Below, in pieces: positions 27,101-35,098 of a DNA stretch of 64,000 nt (the stretch's first letter is position 1; each line of letters begins with the position of its first letter). A program made the position numbers and the translations under genes. The DNA is from Alkalicoccobacillus porphyridii (GTDB lineage Bacteria; Bacillota; Bacilli; Bacillales; Bacillaceae_D): assembly GCF_007293315.1 (NCBI RefSeq), contig NZ_VLXZ01000008.1:163307-227306 (forward strand). The letters run 5' to 3'. The notes under the pieces were generated by a model. It did not search any database. It saw nothing but the letters and a program-made list of their open reading frames with translations, and was not told the origin of the DNA.

Positions 27101-27245
27101 TGAGATTAACTTAAATCAGTCTTTAACTAGTGCATATGAAACAAATTTATTAGAAGAGCAAACGAGTGCCCTCATAACTAAAGATAAAACGATATCAACA
27201 AAGGTCACGCCATTTGAAGTGAAAACGATTAAAATACACGAGTAA
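24117..27245 (+). CDS. Alpha-mannosidase, GH38
   Basis: About 1042 residues. The Zn-binding start of the catalytic domain is HMVGQSHIDLAWLWPMKE near residue 250 (His-Ile-Asp). EIVGGMWVEPDLNIPSGESLVRQ appears in pieces near 320, and WLPDTFGYCASLPQL near 362 contains the nucleophile Asp. The C-terminal half is the usual beta-sandwich region. The first 240 residues form the N-terminal beta domain of bacterial GH38 enzymes. There is no signal peptide. ATG 24117 follows GAAGGAGTG. It would cleave alpha-mannose from imported glycans; bacterial GH38 enzymes often prefer alpha-1,3. Confidence 0.93.
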   Translation: MQRIRRCLNELGALIYKDSVDVTGWMATRAFYQSPGSYERKDSEPFPIHVGDHLINSSETMFIENELTIPESFVNESIGLEFKVGQHGIKTNHEGLVYVDGVPYHGVDRNRSFVPLPDATSGKRTYQIKIELFNPAAQVVDQLNYQNEPAEFAPAPLYLLESKCIRPNKALESLYYSMKVYLEAAVLLPEEDMKRMKIVKELTQLKNWIINTSQEDLLQDATLVKEKEAAFIHSLSELDQNERGYIHMVGQSHIDLAWLWPMKEAVRKTSRTFSTMSTLLDQYEGFQYAQSQPQAYDYVKTHYPELYKRVKQHIQDGRWEIVGGMWVEPDLNIPSGESLVRQLLYGMKFFKEEFDVQPRIEWLPDTFGYCASLPQLLKKAGLDYFMTTKMNWNDTNPFPHDLFHWVGIDGTSVLSYLNHGVNEYTHPKEIKEHWDSYKQKAVHPEQMLLYGHGDGGGGVTKEMIEYVERSSSLPGLPTNSYSTAHQFFDRITEAEPDLPSWVGDLYLELHRGTYTTHARNKRWNRQAEVLYRDAEVWTSFTNAFTQANVQADLEEGWKKLLFNQFHDIIPGTSIPEVYVISEEEYKQLLALGEGIKQEAIQTLSQEIHTEGNGNPLVLFNSLSWERSEVVTVKGGSDLLDVVVYNEQDQLLKSDVQVLAEDEIILTIHVPAIPQMGYCTVWLRPKPTSSENHEEANFHRTWETNYYSVEWNEHGEISRLFDKKANREVLRETETANQFQLFHDQPTYWDAWDIDPQFAEQALAKPQLISSEVILKGQTKDQLRFTWQVSHSKIEQDVIFYHHSKRIDFETKVSWHETHKLLKVAFPVDIQASKATFEIPFGAIERATHSNTSWEKAQFEVCGHRFADLSEGTYGVSLLNDCKYGYDVKGNTLRLSLLRAPTWPDPNADQGDHVFTYSLLPHEGTWIQANVTRQGYQLNYPVTSVLTTSHTGSLPSQQSFVQVHAKHAVLDTVKPSEDGEGVVFRLYESSGGRESIEINLNQSLTSAYETNLLEEQTSALITKDKTISTKVTPFEVKTIKIHE

Positions 27246-27274
27246 AAGTTGACGAGATTAAGAGGTGAGCACGT

Positions 27275-29566
27275 ATGAAATATAAAGATTCATCACTCCC
27301 AATAGACGAACGCATAGAAGACCTGTTATCTGAGATGACCTTAAAAGAGAAGGTAGGTCAGGTTAATCAGAAAATGTATGGCTGGAATGCTTATGAAAAA
27401 ACGAGTAACGGAATAGAATTGACGAATGCATTTAAGGAGGAAGTACAGTTTGGAGATGGAATTGGAGCCCTTTATGGGCTTTTCCGCTCAGACCCTTGGT
27501 CTGCTGTCACCTACGAAAATGGCATACCTACAAAAGACAATGCCAAGATCTCTAATCAAATTCAGCGTTATCTAATAGAACATACTAGGCTTGGCATTCC
27601 AGCGCTCCTATCAGAGGAATGCCCACACGGTCATCAAGCTTTAGATGGAACATTAATTCCAACGAATATTGGTGCTGGCTCAACGTGGAACCCTAATTTG
27701 ATGGAGGAGGCATATGGCCATATTGCTACAGAGGTTCGCTCAAGAGGCGCACATCTCGGTCTCATATCCACTTTAGATATTTTGCGGGATCCTAGATGGG
27801 GAAGATCTGAGGAATGCTATAGTGAGGATCCATATTTAGCCGCGCAAATGACTAGAGCCGCCGTCCATGGGCTGCAAGGAAAAACGCCAGAGGAACAAAA
27901 GAATAAACTAGCTGCGATCCTCAAACACTTCGCTGCACAAGGAGCGGGGGAGCGGGGGCTTAACGCAGCTCCCGCTAATATAGGAGAAAGAGAGCTTCGA
28001 GAAATTCACTTGCCAGGCATGAAAGCAGGGGTAGAAGCAGGAGCACTAGGGTGTATGGCAGCGTATAACGAAATTGATGGAATTCCATGCCATGCCAATG
28101 AAGTATTACTAACGGATGTTCTCAGAGAGGAATGGGGATTTGAAGGCATTGTGATGGCGGATGGAACGGCTAATGATCGTTTGAATTTGCTAACAGGTAG
28201 CTATGAAAAATCCGGAGCAATGGCACTAAAAGCTGGAGTTGACTTAAGTCTGTGGGACATCTCTTTTACAAAGCTAGCTGAGGCTGTGGAAAAGGGTTGG
28301 GTCGAAGAAGAAATACTTGATCAGGCTGTGCGACGTGTACTAAAGCTAAAATTTTCATTAGGTCTGTTTGATCAGCCATTTACTGATGAAGAGCAGCTGA
28401 GAGCCGTGGTCGGAAACGAAGAGTTTAAGAAAGTTAATACTCAAGTTGCTCGTGAATCGGTTGTCCTGTTAAAAAACGACAACCGAACCTTACCATTAGA
28501 TAAAAAAACGAAGAGAATAGCCGTAATTGGTCCAAATGCTAATCAAATCTATCATCAATTAGGAGATTATACATCTATCCAACCTGATCACAAGGGAACC
28601 ACGATTCTAGATGGAATTGGCGATTTGAGCCAAGGAGAAGTAACCTTTGCAGAGGGATGTAGTGTTCGTGGTGAATCAAAGGAGGGGTTTGCAGAAGCGA
28701 TTGAACTTACAAAAGCTTCAGATGTAGCGATCGTTGCGATTGGTGGCAGCAGCGCGCGGAATTTTGACATTCTCTTTGACATTAATGGAGCTGCGATCAT
28801 GCAAGACAATCCAACAGATATGGATTGTGGTGAGGGTGTAGATGTTGCGGACCTTTCGCTTGGTGGTGTCCAATCTGAGCTTATAAAAGAGCTGGCCAAA
28901 ACAGGTACCCCTATCGTTGCCGTGTTGATTCAAGGCAGACCACACGCAATTGCAGATATAGTAGATGACTGTGAAGCCATTATCTGTGGCTGGTATCCAG
29001 GCGAAGAGGGTGGAACGGCAATAAGTGAAATTCTATTTGGTGAAGTAAATCCAAGCGGGAAGCTTTCTGTATCCATGCCACGATCTAGTGCGCAGCTCCC
29101 AATCTATTACAACTATAAGGACCAAGGGAGAGATCCTAAATACTTAGATATGAATGCAGCTCCACTATTTCATTTTGGGCATGGCCTGAGTTATTCTACG
29201 TTTGACATTGGAAATCTTCACGTGGTTCATCCCCAGATATCTGTTAAGGATTTAGAGCAAGGAAAAATGGTTGAGATTCATGCAGATGTTACAAACGTAG
29301 GTGAGGTAGAAGGTGCTGAAGTCGTGCAGCTATATATTAATGATCTAGAGGCTAGTACCACCCGCAGAGTAAAGGAATTAAAAGCTTTTCAAAAAGTACT
29401 TCTTCAGCCGAGTGAAACGAAGAGAGTGACTCTCTATTTAGGAAAAGAGGAGCTATGCATCTGGAACCAACGATTACAATTTGTTCTTGAGCCTGGAGAT
29501 GTCAAGGTGATGGTCGGAGCAAATTCTGTAGACACGATACAAACAAATATAACCATTACCGACTAA
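27275..29566 (+). CDS. Beta-glycosidase, GH3
   Basis: A 763-residue three-domain GH3 enzyme with no signal peptide. The barrel has PALLSEECPHGHQAL, LRDPRWGRSEECYSEDP, AAILKHFAAQGA, and EGIVMADG, whose Asp is the predicted nucleophile (the usual SDW is replaced by ADG). The alpha/beta sandwich and the C-terminal fibronectin-III-like domain (DVTNVGEVEGAEVVQLYI) follow. Possible activities are beta-glucosidase, beta-xylosidase or N-acetylglucosaminidase; the multi-domain type argues against NagZ. It ends the operon and a long terminator hairpin follows. Confidence 0.88.
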   Translation: MKYKDSSLPIDERIEDLLSEMTLKEKVGQVNQKMYGWNAYEKTSNGIELTNAFKEEVQFGDGIGALYGLFRSDPWSAVTYENGIPTKDNAKISNQIQRYLIEHTRLGIPALLSEECPHGHQALDGTLIPTNIGAGSTWNPNLMEEAYGHIATEVRSRGAHLGLISTLDILRDPRWGRSEECYSEDPYLAAQMTRAAVHGLQGKTPEEQKNKLAAILKHFAAQGAGERGLNAAPANIGERELREIHLPGMKAGVEAGALGCMAAYNEIDGIPCHANEVLLTDVLREEWGFEGIVMADGTANDRLNLLTGSYEKSGAMALKAGVDLSLWDISFTKLAEAVEKGWVEEEILDQAVRRVLKLKFSLGLFDQPFTDEEQLRAVVGNEEFKKVNTQVARESVVLLKNDNRTLPLDKKTKRIAVIGPNANQIYHQLGDYTSIQPDHKGTTILDGIGDLSQGEVTFAEGCSVRGESKEGFAEAIELTKASDVAIVAIGGSSARNFDILFDINGAAIMQDNPTDMDCGEGVDVADLSLGGVQSELIKELAKTGTPIVAVLIQGRPHAIADIVDDCEAIICGWYPGEEGGTAISEILFGEVNPSGKLSVSMPRSSAQLPIYYNYKDQGRDPKYLDMNAAPLFHFGHGLSYSTFDIGNLHVVHPQISVKDLEQGKMVEIHADVTNVGEVEGAEVVQLYINDLEASTTRRVKELKAFQKVLLQPSETKRVTLYLGKEELCIWNQRLQFVLEPGDVKVMVGANSVDTIQTNITITD

Positions 29567-29581
29567 TAAAGCGGTAGTTTT

Positions 29582-29642
29582 GAGGGATTTACGTTCAATA
29601 ATCTAACAAAGATTATAAATTGAATGTAAATCCCTCTTGCTT
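29582..29642 (+). terminator. Long terminator hairpin of the glycan operon
   Basis: GAGGGATTTAC plus TTCAAT pairs with ATTGAA plus GTAAATCCCTC over about 23 positions with few mismatches; the T-run is short. Confidence 0.75.
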
Positions 29643-29675
29643 GTAAATATGTTTATTCGCTATGATATACATTAG

Positions 29676-29728
29676 ATGCCTAAACATTATAATGAATGTA
29701 GAAAAGATCGAGTTTTAGGCATTGGTTT
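29676..29728 (+). promoter_or_regulatory. Inverted repeat in the AraC-regulator leader
   Basis: ATGCCTAAA and TTTAGGCAT form perfect 9-bp arms around 29 bases, followed by TGGTTTTT, as in a weak attenuator. A promoter-like TTGCTT-N18-TATGAT lies just upstream (29637-29666). Confidence 0.5.
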
Positions 29729-29785
29729 TTAATGAGCACTTTTAAATTGAAAGGGCTTACTTTTGGTGGTGGAAGGGGGAGTAAA

Positions 29786-32047
29786 ATGGCATTTGGCAAC
29801 CTTAGATCTAAGCTATTATATAAATATATTATCTCCTATCTACTAATATTTCTTGTACCATTTACAATCATGAGTGTCGTCATTTATTTAAATGCAGTTT
29901 CTAGTTTAAGAGAAGAAATAGAAAACTCCAATGTCTATAATTTAGAACAAGTGAAGAACTTGACAGAGGAGAGATTATCCGAGTTAGATACTATCGCCGC
30001 CAGAATCTCTTTTGACCCTCGCTTAACACCTTATATGGTGAGTCATGGGTATTATAGTGGGGAAGCAACAGATGAGCTTCGTAAATATAAAGCAAATAGT
30101 GCAATTATCGAAGAGCTATTTATCTATTACAATAATAATGAAACCCTATATTCTACAAATGGATCTTATTCAATTGATGCTCTAGTGCAAAATAGTTATC
30201 AAATAGAACGTTTAGGTAAAGAAAATCTGTTAAATGACCTATCAACAAAAATACCATTGCTTCGAGCTGTTGACGATGTAGTGATTAACGAAGAAACGCA
30301 TGAAAATTTAGTTGTTTATTTTGCACCAATTGCTCCTAATTCTGAAAAACCACATGGCACAGTGATGTTCTTTATTGAAGAATCTACCATTATTAATATG
30401 ATAAGGAATATACTTGGAGAAATTGAGGGCAATGTTTATGTGTTTAATGAAGATGGACAAACGATTGCGTCTACTACTAGCGACGATTCTGTAAGTACAG
30501 CTGATATCTCATCTTTAGTGAACGGACGTACAGGGGTTAGCTCAGTTCAGATAGAAGGGAAGGATTATTCAACCGTTTCTGTACAGTCTGAAGTTAGTGG
30601 ATGGACGTTTATCACGGTCATGGACCCTAACCAATTTTTTGGTAAGCTTTTTAACATGCAGCTTATCATTACATCGTTTCTCATAGGCATGTTCATTGTC
30701 GGTCTAATTCTTGCTGTATTATTTGGCAAAAATCAATACAAGCCGATTCAGGACTTATTTAATATAGCTAATAAAGGGGAGAAGCAGCCTCAATTATTTA
30801 AAGGTGAGAATGAGCTAGAAACGATCGGGAAATCCTTTGCGACATTGTATGAGGATCATGAATTACTAAATGAAACAGTAGATTTACATCAACCGTTTGC
30901 CCGTGAGCAATTCCTTGTTCGGCTATTAAAGGGGAGCTACAAAAGCAGTGACGAGATTCAGTCAATGATGGAAACTTTAAATCTATCATTTATGGAAGGG
31001 AATTATTTTGTTGCCATCGTTAATTTTGATACAGGTACTTTCTGTGAAGAGAATATAAATGAAAAAGACAATATTATCAGGGTGATATCGAATCTCTCTA
31101 TTGATCAGGCAACAGCTTACGGTGTGGATTTGCTTTATTCTGATTCCATCGCCATTGTTATCGGCATCGCTTTTGAAGCAAATGATGAAAACAAACATAG
31201 AGAAGAGGTTATACAGGTTATTCAAACGCACTTTGAAGAGTACTTTGTACAAGTGCCAACGATTGGTGTCGGTCAGCCTTATAACAAAACATCGATGATC
31301 AATAGATCCTACATTGAGGCGCTGGCAACGGTAGAATACAAATTTTCAAAGCCGCAAGGAAGTATCATTTATTTTGAAGATATTGGAACAGAGTCAAAGC
31401 ACTTGCTTGGTTATCTAAAAGAAGAGCAAGTGAAATATGTACAAAGCTTAAAACAAGGTGATCACACGGTTGCTACTGAGATGCTTACAGATATGTTTGA
31501 TGCTATGGCGAGCAGGGAGCTATCCATCAATGAAATAAAGTGTATTTGTTTTGATATCATAAATACGACTTTAAAAACGGTATCTGAATTAGGCTTTGAT
31601 AAACACATACCAGATTTTAATCAATTAATAGATTTTAAATCAATGGACCAATTGCATACAGAGCTTCAAAATGTAGTGGATGTGATATGTGAGGAAGTTG
31701 AGGTTAAAAAGGATAGCCATAATATTAAATTACGAGACGAGATCCTAACGTATATACAATCAAACTATAGAAAATACGAGATATCATTAGAATCCGTGGC
31801 GCAGGAATTTTACCTTTCTGTATCTTATTTAAGTCGGTTTATAAAGGAGCAAACGGGAGAGACATTTACCCAGTTTATTCAGAACCTCCGAATCCAGTAT
31901 GTGAAGGAACAATTAACAGAAACAGATGAAGCGATTAAAGACATTGTGGTTCAAGTTGGATATAAGGATGTCGCCAATTTCATCCGCAAATTCAAAAAGA
32001 TCGAAGGCGTTACCCCAGGGCAATATCGTAAACTTCATAAGTCGTAG
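29786..32047 (+). CDS. YesS-like membrane-bound AraC-family regulator
   Basis: About 753 residues. Membrane span 1 is IISYLLIFLVPFTIMSVVIYL near residue 15, followed by a large external Cache-like sensor domain. Span 2 is ITSFLIGMFIVGLILAVLFG near 295, then a cytoplasmic linker. The last 100 residues hold two AraC helix-turn-helix motifs (YEISLESVAQEFYLSVSYLSR and AIKDIVVQVGYKDVANFIRKF). This is the B. subtilis YesS/YtdP design for sensing extracellular oligosaccharides. ATG 29786 follows AAGGGGGAG; the frame opening at 29732 has no ribosome site. Placed between the importer operon and the GH125 operon, it is the likely activator of both. Confidence 0.9.
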   Translation: MAFGNLRSKLLYKYIISYLLIFLVPFTIMSVVIYLNAVSSLREEIENSNVYNLEQVKNLTEERLSELDTIAARISFDPRLTPYMVSHGYYSGEATDELRKYKANSAIIEELFIYYNNNETLYSTNGSYSIDALVQNSYQIERLGKENLLNDLSTKIPLLRAVDDVVINEETHENLVVYFAPIAPNSEKPHGTVMFFIEESTIINMIRNILGEIEGNVYVFNEDGQTIASTTSDDSVSTADISSLVNGRTGVSSVQIEGKDYSTVSVQSEVSGWTFITVMDPNQFFGKLFNMQLIITSFLIGMFIVGLILAVLFGKNQYKPIQDLFNIANKGEKQPQLFKGENELETIGKSFATLYEDHELLNETVDLHQPFAREQFLVRLLKGSYKSSDEIQSMMETLNLSFMEGNYFVAIVNFDTGTFCEENINEKDNIIRVISNLSIDQATAYGVDLLYSDSIAIVIGIAFEANDENKHREEVIQVIQTHFEEYFVQVPTIGVGQPYNKTSMINRSYIEALATVEYKFSKPQGSIIYFEDIGTESKHLLGYLKEEQVKYVQSLKQGDHTVATEMLTDMFDAMASRELSINEIKCICFDIINTTLKTVSELGFDKHIPDFNQLIDFKSMDQLHTELQNVVDVICEEVEVKKDSHNIKLRDEILTYIQSNYRKYEISLESVAQEFYLSVSYLSRFIKEQTGETFTQFIQNLRIQYVKEQLTETDEAIKDIVVQVGYKDVANFIRKFKKIEGVTPGQYRKLHKS

Positions 32048-32059
32048 AAAGAGCTCTGA

Positions 32060-32455
32060 GAGAACAGCAATGTCGGGACGAATTCACTCCCAAAATAGGG
32101 GGCGCGCTTACCGCAAGAGTACCTGAGCTAACGGGAGATGCCCTTTTATCTCAATGACCCTTATTGTCGAAGCGACTGAAAAAGTCATGTAAGAATGAGC
32201 TGACTGGCGCCGCTACAGGAGAACCCGACGCACCCGCAAGAACGGCCTCAGCCCTCGAAGCGGAAAACCGCCACTTCGATGTCTTCAGGTTCTCCTTCCG
32301 CTCATGTTCTAACTTAAACAATTGAAAAAAGTGCGCAGTCTGATAAAGATCGTTTTTCAGTGGCCTCCTTTATATCCCGGAGGTGTCGGCCCTCCTATTT
32401 TGTCCGTTTTTTTAGAAGTGGCAATGAAGTCTCTATTCACACAAAAGTAAAGGCT
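32060..32455. mobile_element. Interspersed element after the AraC-type regulator
   Basis: The second module (CAAAATAGGGGGCGCGCTTA) comes first, then inner end GACTGAAAAAGTCATG (32171), a core with a deletion (32210-32300), inner end CGTTTTTCAGTGGCCTCC (32350), TCGGCCCTCCTATTTTGTCC, and the outer end ATTCACACAAAAGTAAAGG (32435-32453). It starts within about 15 bases of the regulator's stop codon. Confidence 0.7.
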
Positions 32456-32559
32456 TGCCCCTTAGAAGGTATTAGCATGACTTTGAAGTATAAATTCTTA
32501 TAGACTTGAACCGTTAATTATGATTAAAAGGAATACAGAAAGATTCGAAGGTTTTAATG

Positions 32560-32590
32560 AGTAAAGGCATATCGCCTTTACTTTTTCTTC
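32560..32590 (+). terminator. Orphan terminator, likely of the AraC-type regulator
   Basis: AGTAAAGGC pairs with GCCTTTACT and is followed by TTTTCTTCTTTT. No gene ends nearer than 32047. Either the element at 32060 was inserted between gene and terminator, or a small RNA ends here. From 32591 to 32754 I see nothing recognisable. Confidence 0.88.
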
Positions 32591-32913
32591 TTTTTAGGCC
32601 AAAAAATTAACGTGATGATTCAAAGGAACACCTCAGCCTTTGATAAGATTAAGGTATTCAGCTTTCTAAAGAAGAACCAAAGGGTGAGAGATAAACACAG
32701 TCTATTAACTGAGTAATATTTGTAAGTTGATCTCTAACACAGAGGAAGGAATGGGCCGACTCATGGGGGAGGAAAGGGAGGCCACTGAAAAAGACGTTTT
32801 ACCTTAAAAATAAATGCTAGATTAATGACGTGGAAAATGAACAATGTACCTCTTGTCACAAGGGTATCGGGAAAGAGAGGTACATCGGGAGGAAAGCGAA
32901 AAAAGTCTGCATA

Positions 32914-33040
32914 CCAAGAGGAGCGGTAGATTTAGCAAGAGGAAAAACCGGCATACCAAGAGAAGCTGATGATATAGCAAGAAGCAAGAGCTCATAGCAA
33001 GAGAAAGGGCCTGCATACCAAGAGAAGCTTAGCAAGAAAT
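32914..33040. repeat. Phased CAAGA array
   Basis: (C/G)CAAGA occurs with its C at 32915, 32936, 32957, 32978, 32998 and 33019, spaced 21, 21, 21, 20 and 21; extra copies are at 32985 and 33033. Spacer sequences differ, though GCATACCAAGAG recurs. This is the reverse complement of the TCTTGG/TCTTGC motif of the 62-bp array. Confidence 0.85.
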
Positions 33041-33134
33041 TCATCAGAAATCCATCGGAAGACGATCTAAACTCGCGTGCGTAATTCGTTAAGCGCAGCC
33101 AATCCACCACCATCCCCACCACACGGGGATGGAA

Positions 33135-33290
33135 AATGCGCGAAATAGGTAGGGTATGCGCGAAAAAAAGTAAAATGCGCGAAAAACATCGGGTCATGCG
33201 CGGAAAGATCAATCCAGTGAGCGAAAAAACCGAAAATGCGCGAAAATCATCATGTGCTGCGCGAAAAAGCGGAGTGCGTGCGCGGAAGCC
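33135..33290. repeat. Phased TGCGCGAAA array
   Basis: TGCGCGAAA or near variants start at 33137, 33157, 33176, 33197, 33218, 33237, 33258 and 33279, i.e. every 19-21 bases, eight times, with unrelated spacers. Frame-breaking spacing rules out a coding repeat. Confidence 0.85.
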
Positions 33291-33698
33291 AATAAGCGCA
33301 ACCTATCCACTTCGAGGGCTGAGGCCGTTCCCGCGGAAAGCGTAGGGTTCTCCTGTAGCGGCGCCATTCAGCTCATTCTTACGTGATTTTTTCAGTGGTC
33401 TCGAGGAAAGGGCAGGGTTGAAATAAGATTGGCGCTAGCCAAGATTAGTTCAACGCCCGCCCCCCGGAAAGCGTGCCCCATTCCTGTAGCGACGCCGAAG
33501 CCAAAATCATAGATTCTGCTCGATTCAAGTATAATTCGATCTAAATTAAAATGTGTATAGATCACATATAAATTAAGAAATGACATACTAACAATCCTCA
33601 ATACCTCAGTGCAAAGCTAAAAATACAGATTCTTATGACGATTTTAACTAGTGTCTTAGAGATGCTACATATTGATTGAAGAGCATAAACTCATTAGT

Positions 33699-33716
33699 AT
33701 TGTAAGCAGTTACATA
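33699..33716. promoter_or_regulatory. Operator-like palindrome before the GH125 operon
   Basis: TGTAAGCAGTTACA (33701-33714) has perfect TGTAA/TTACA arms like the box at 16848 but lacks the central CG of CcpA sites. AT-rich DNA with a TATAAA at about 33726 follows. Confidence 0.45.
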
Positions 33717-33759
33717 AATATAAGTATAAAGATAAAATTAAGCTAAGGGTGTGAGAAGG

Positions 33760-35085
33760 TTGAAGTCATTACCAGAATCCATGGTTGCCTTAATTGAAGA
33801 AGTAAAAAGTCGTTTTCCAGATGATCCAAAAACTCAGAAAATGTTCGAGCAATGCTTCTCTAATACGTATGAGACGACGATTCGTCCACAGCAAGACGGC
33901 ACGACCTTTGTGATAACCGGTGATATCCCAGCCATGTGGCTAAGAGATTCAGTAGCGCAAGTACGCCCATATTTATTATTAGCTGAGAAAGATCCGCACT
34001 TTGCAGAATTAATTCAAGGACTGATTGCTAAGCAAGTTTCCTACATTAATCATGACCCATATGCAAACGCATTCAATGAAGAGAGCAACGGCAATCGATA
34101 TCATGATGATCAAACGGATATGACGCCTTTAATGTGGGAGAGAAAATATGAAATTGACTCATTATGCTACCCAATTCAATTATCGTATTTATTCTGGAGG
34201 GCAACGGGTCGGACCGAGCACTTTGACGATGCCTTTTTGCAGGCTGTTGATAAGATTCTAAAGACCTGGAGAATTGAACAGCACCATCATGAGCAATCTT
34301 CCTATTATTTTGTAAGAGATAACTGTCCTCCACAGGATACCTTATCTCATCAAGGCAGAGGGGCACCTGTTGCTTACACCGGTATGACCTGGAGCGGCTT
34401 TCGTCCAAGTGATGATGCGTGTACATATGGCTACCTGATTCCATCAAATATGTTTGCCGTTGTCGTCCTTCGACAGCTAGTGGACATTGCACAGGAAGTT
34501 CTTCAAAATGATGCACTTGCCAATTCAGCATTTGAACTAGCCAATGAGATTGATCAAGGCATTGAGAACTATGGAAAAGTGGAGCACCCTGAATTCGGAA
34601 CAATGTATGCATATGAAACGGATGGTCTAGGTCATTACAATCTGATGGACGATGCCAATGTTCCAAGCTTACTTTCGCTGCCATACCTTGGTTATTGTAA
34701 GATAGATGACCCAATCTACTTAAATACAAGAGCCTTTATATTAAGCAAAAAAAATCCATATTTCTATGAGGGCACTGTGGCCAAAGGTATTGGAAGCCCA
34801 CATACTCCGGAGAATTACATCTGGCATATTGCCTTAGCTGTACAAGGCATGACAGCAACGGATCAACAAGAAAAGGACGAGATTCTTTCTCTTTTTAAAC
34901 AAACGGATGCTAATGAAAACTTAATGCATGAGGGCTTTGATGTAGATAATCCTGAAAATTATACAAGGCCTTGGTTTTCGTGGGCCAATTCTATGTTTAG
35001 TGAATTCCTCCTTCAATACTGCCAGTATTCAGTGAAGGGTAGTCCTTTATATGAACATATTGTCACAGCTTCAAAAAAATCATAA
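33760..35085 (+). CDS. Exo-alpha-1,6-mannosidase, GH125
   Basis: About 441 residues of the metal-independent GH125 family, which takes single alpha-1,6-linked mannoses from N-glycan-type mannosides with inversion. TGDIPAMWLRDSVAQVRPYL near residue 48, FNEESNGNRYHDDQTDM, YEIDSLCYPIQLSYLFW and TWSGFRPSDDACTYGYLIPSNM are strongly conserved family stretches. There is no signal peptide. GTG 33751 or TTG 33760 can start it; AAGGGTG fits TTG better. It opens an operon continuing to 41.17 kb. GH125 with GH38 and GH29 recalls the pneumococcal N-glycan locus. Confidence 0.92.
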   Translation: MKSLPESMVALIEEVKSRFPDDPKTQKMFEQCFSNTYETTIRPQQDGTTFVITGDIPAMWLRDSVAQVRPYLLLAEKDPHFAELIQGLIAKQVSYINHDPYANAFNEESNGNRYHDDQTDMTPLMWERKYEIDSLCYPIQLSYLFWRATGRTEHFDDAFLQAVDKILKTWRIEQHHHEQSSYYFVRDNCPPQDTLSHQGRGAPVAYTGMTWSGFRPSDDACTYGYLIPSNMFAVVVLRQLVDIAQEVLQNDALANSAFELANEIDQGIENYGKVEHPEFGTMYAYETDGLGHYNLMDDANVPSLLSLPYLGYCKIDDPIYLNTRAFILSKKNPYFYEGTVAKGIGSPHTPENYIWHIALAVQGMTATDQQEKDEILSLFKQTDANENLMHEGFDVDNPENYTRPWFSWANSMFSEFLLQYCQYSVKGSPLYEHIVTASKKS

Positions 35086-35098
35086 TAAGAGGTGAAGA

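Larger units (their letters stand above)
32755..33490. mobile_element. Split copy of the interspersed element
   Basis: The left piece (32755-32793) has the flank and inner end GAGGCCACTGAAAAAG. The right half of the core, CTTCGAGGGCTGAGGCCGTT onward, resumes at 33310, followed by TTTTTTCAGTGGTCTCGAGG and the second module ending GGAAAGCGTGCCCCATTCC near 33484. The 515 bases between hold the two phased arrays listed separately. 33491-33690 shows nothing further. Confidence 0.65.

Noticed and set aside
33135..33290. CRISPR-like repeats of TGCGCGAAA
   Set aside because: The repeat is too short (9 bp) and the period of 20 bp is far below CRISPR dimensions.
34073..34729. Long open frame on the minus strand inside the GH125 gene
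   Set aside because: It is the mirror of a well-conserved GH125 coding frame, has no ribosome site and a low-complexity product.
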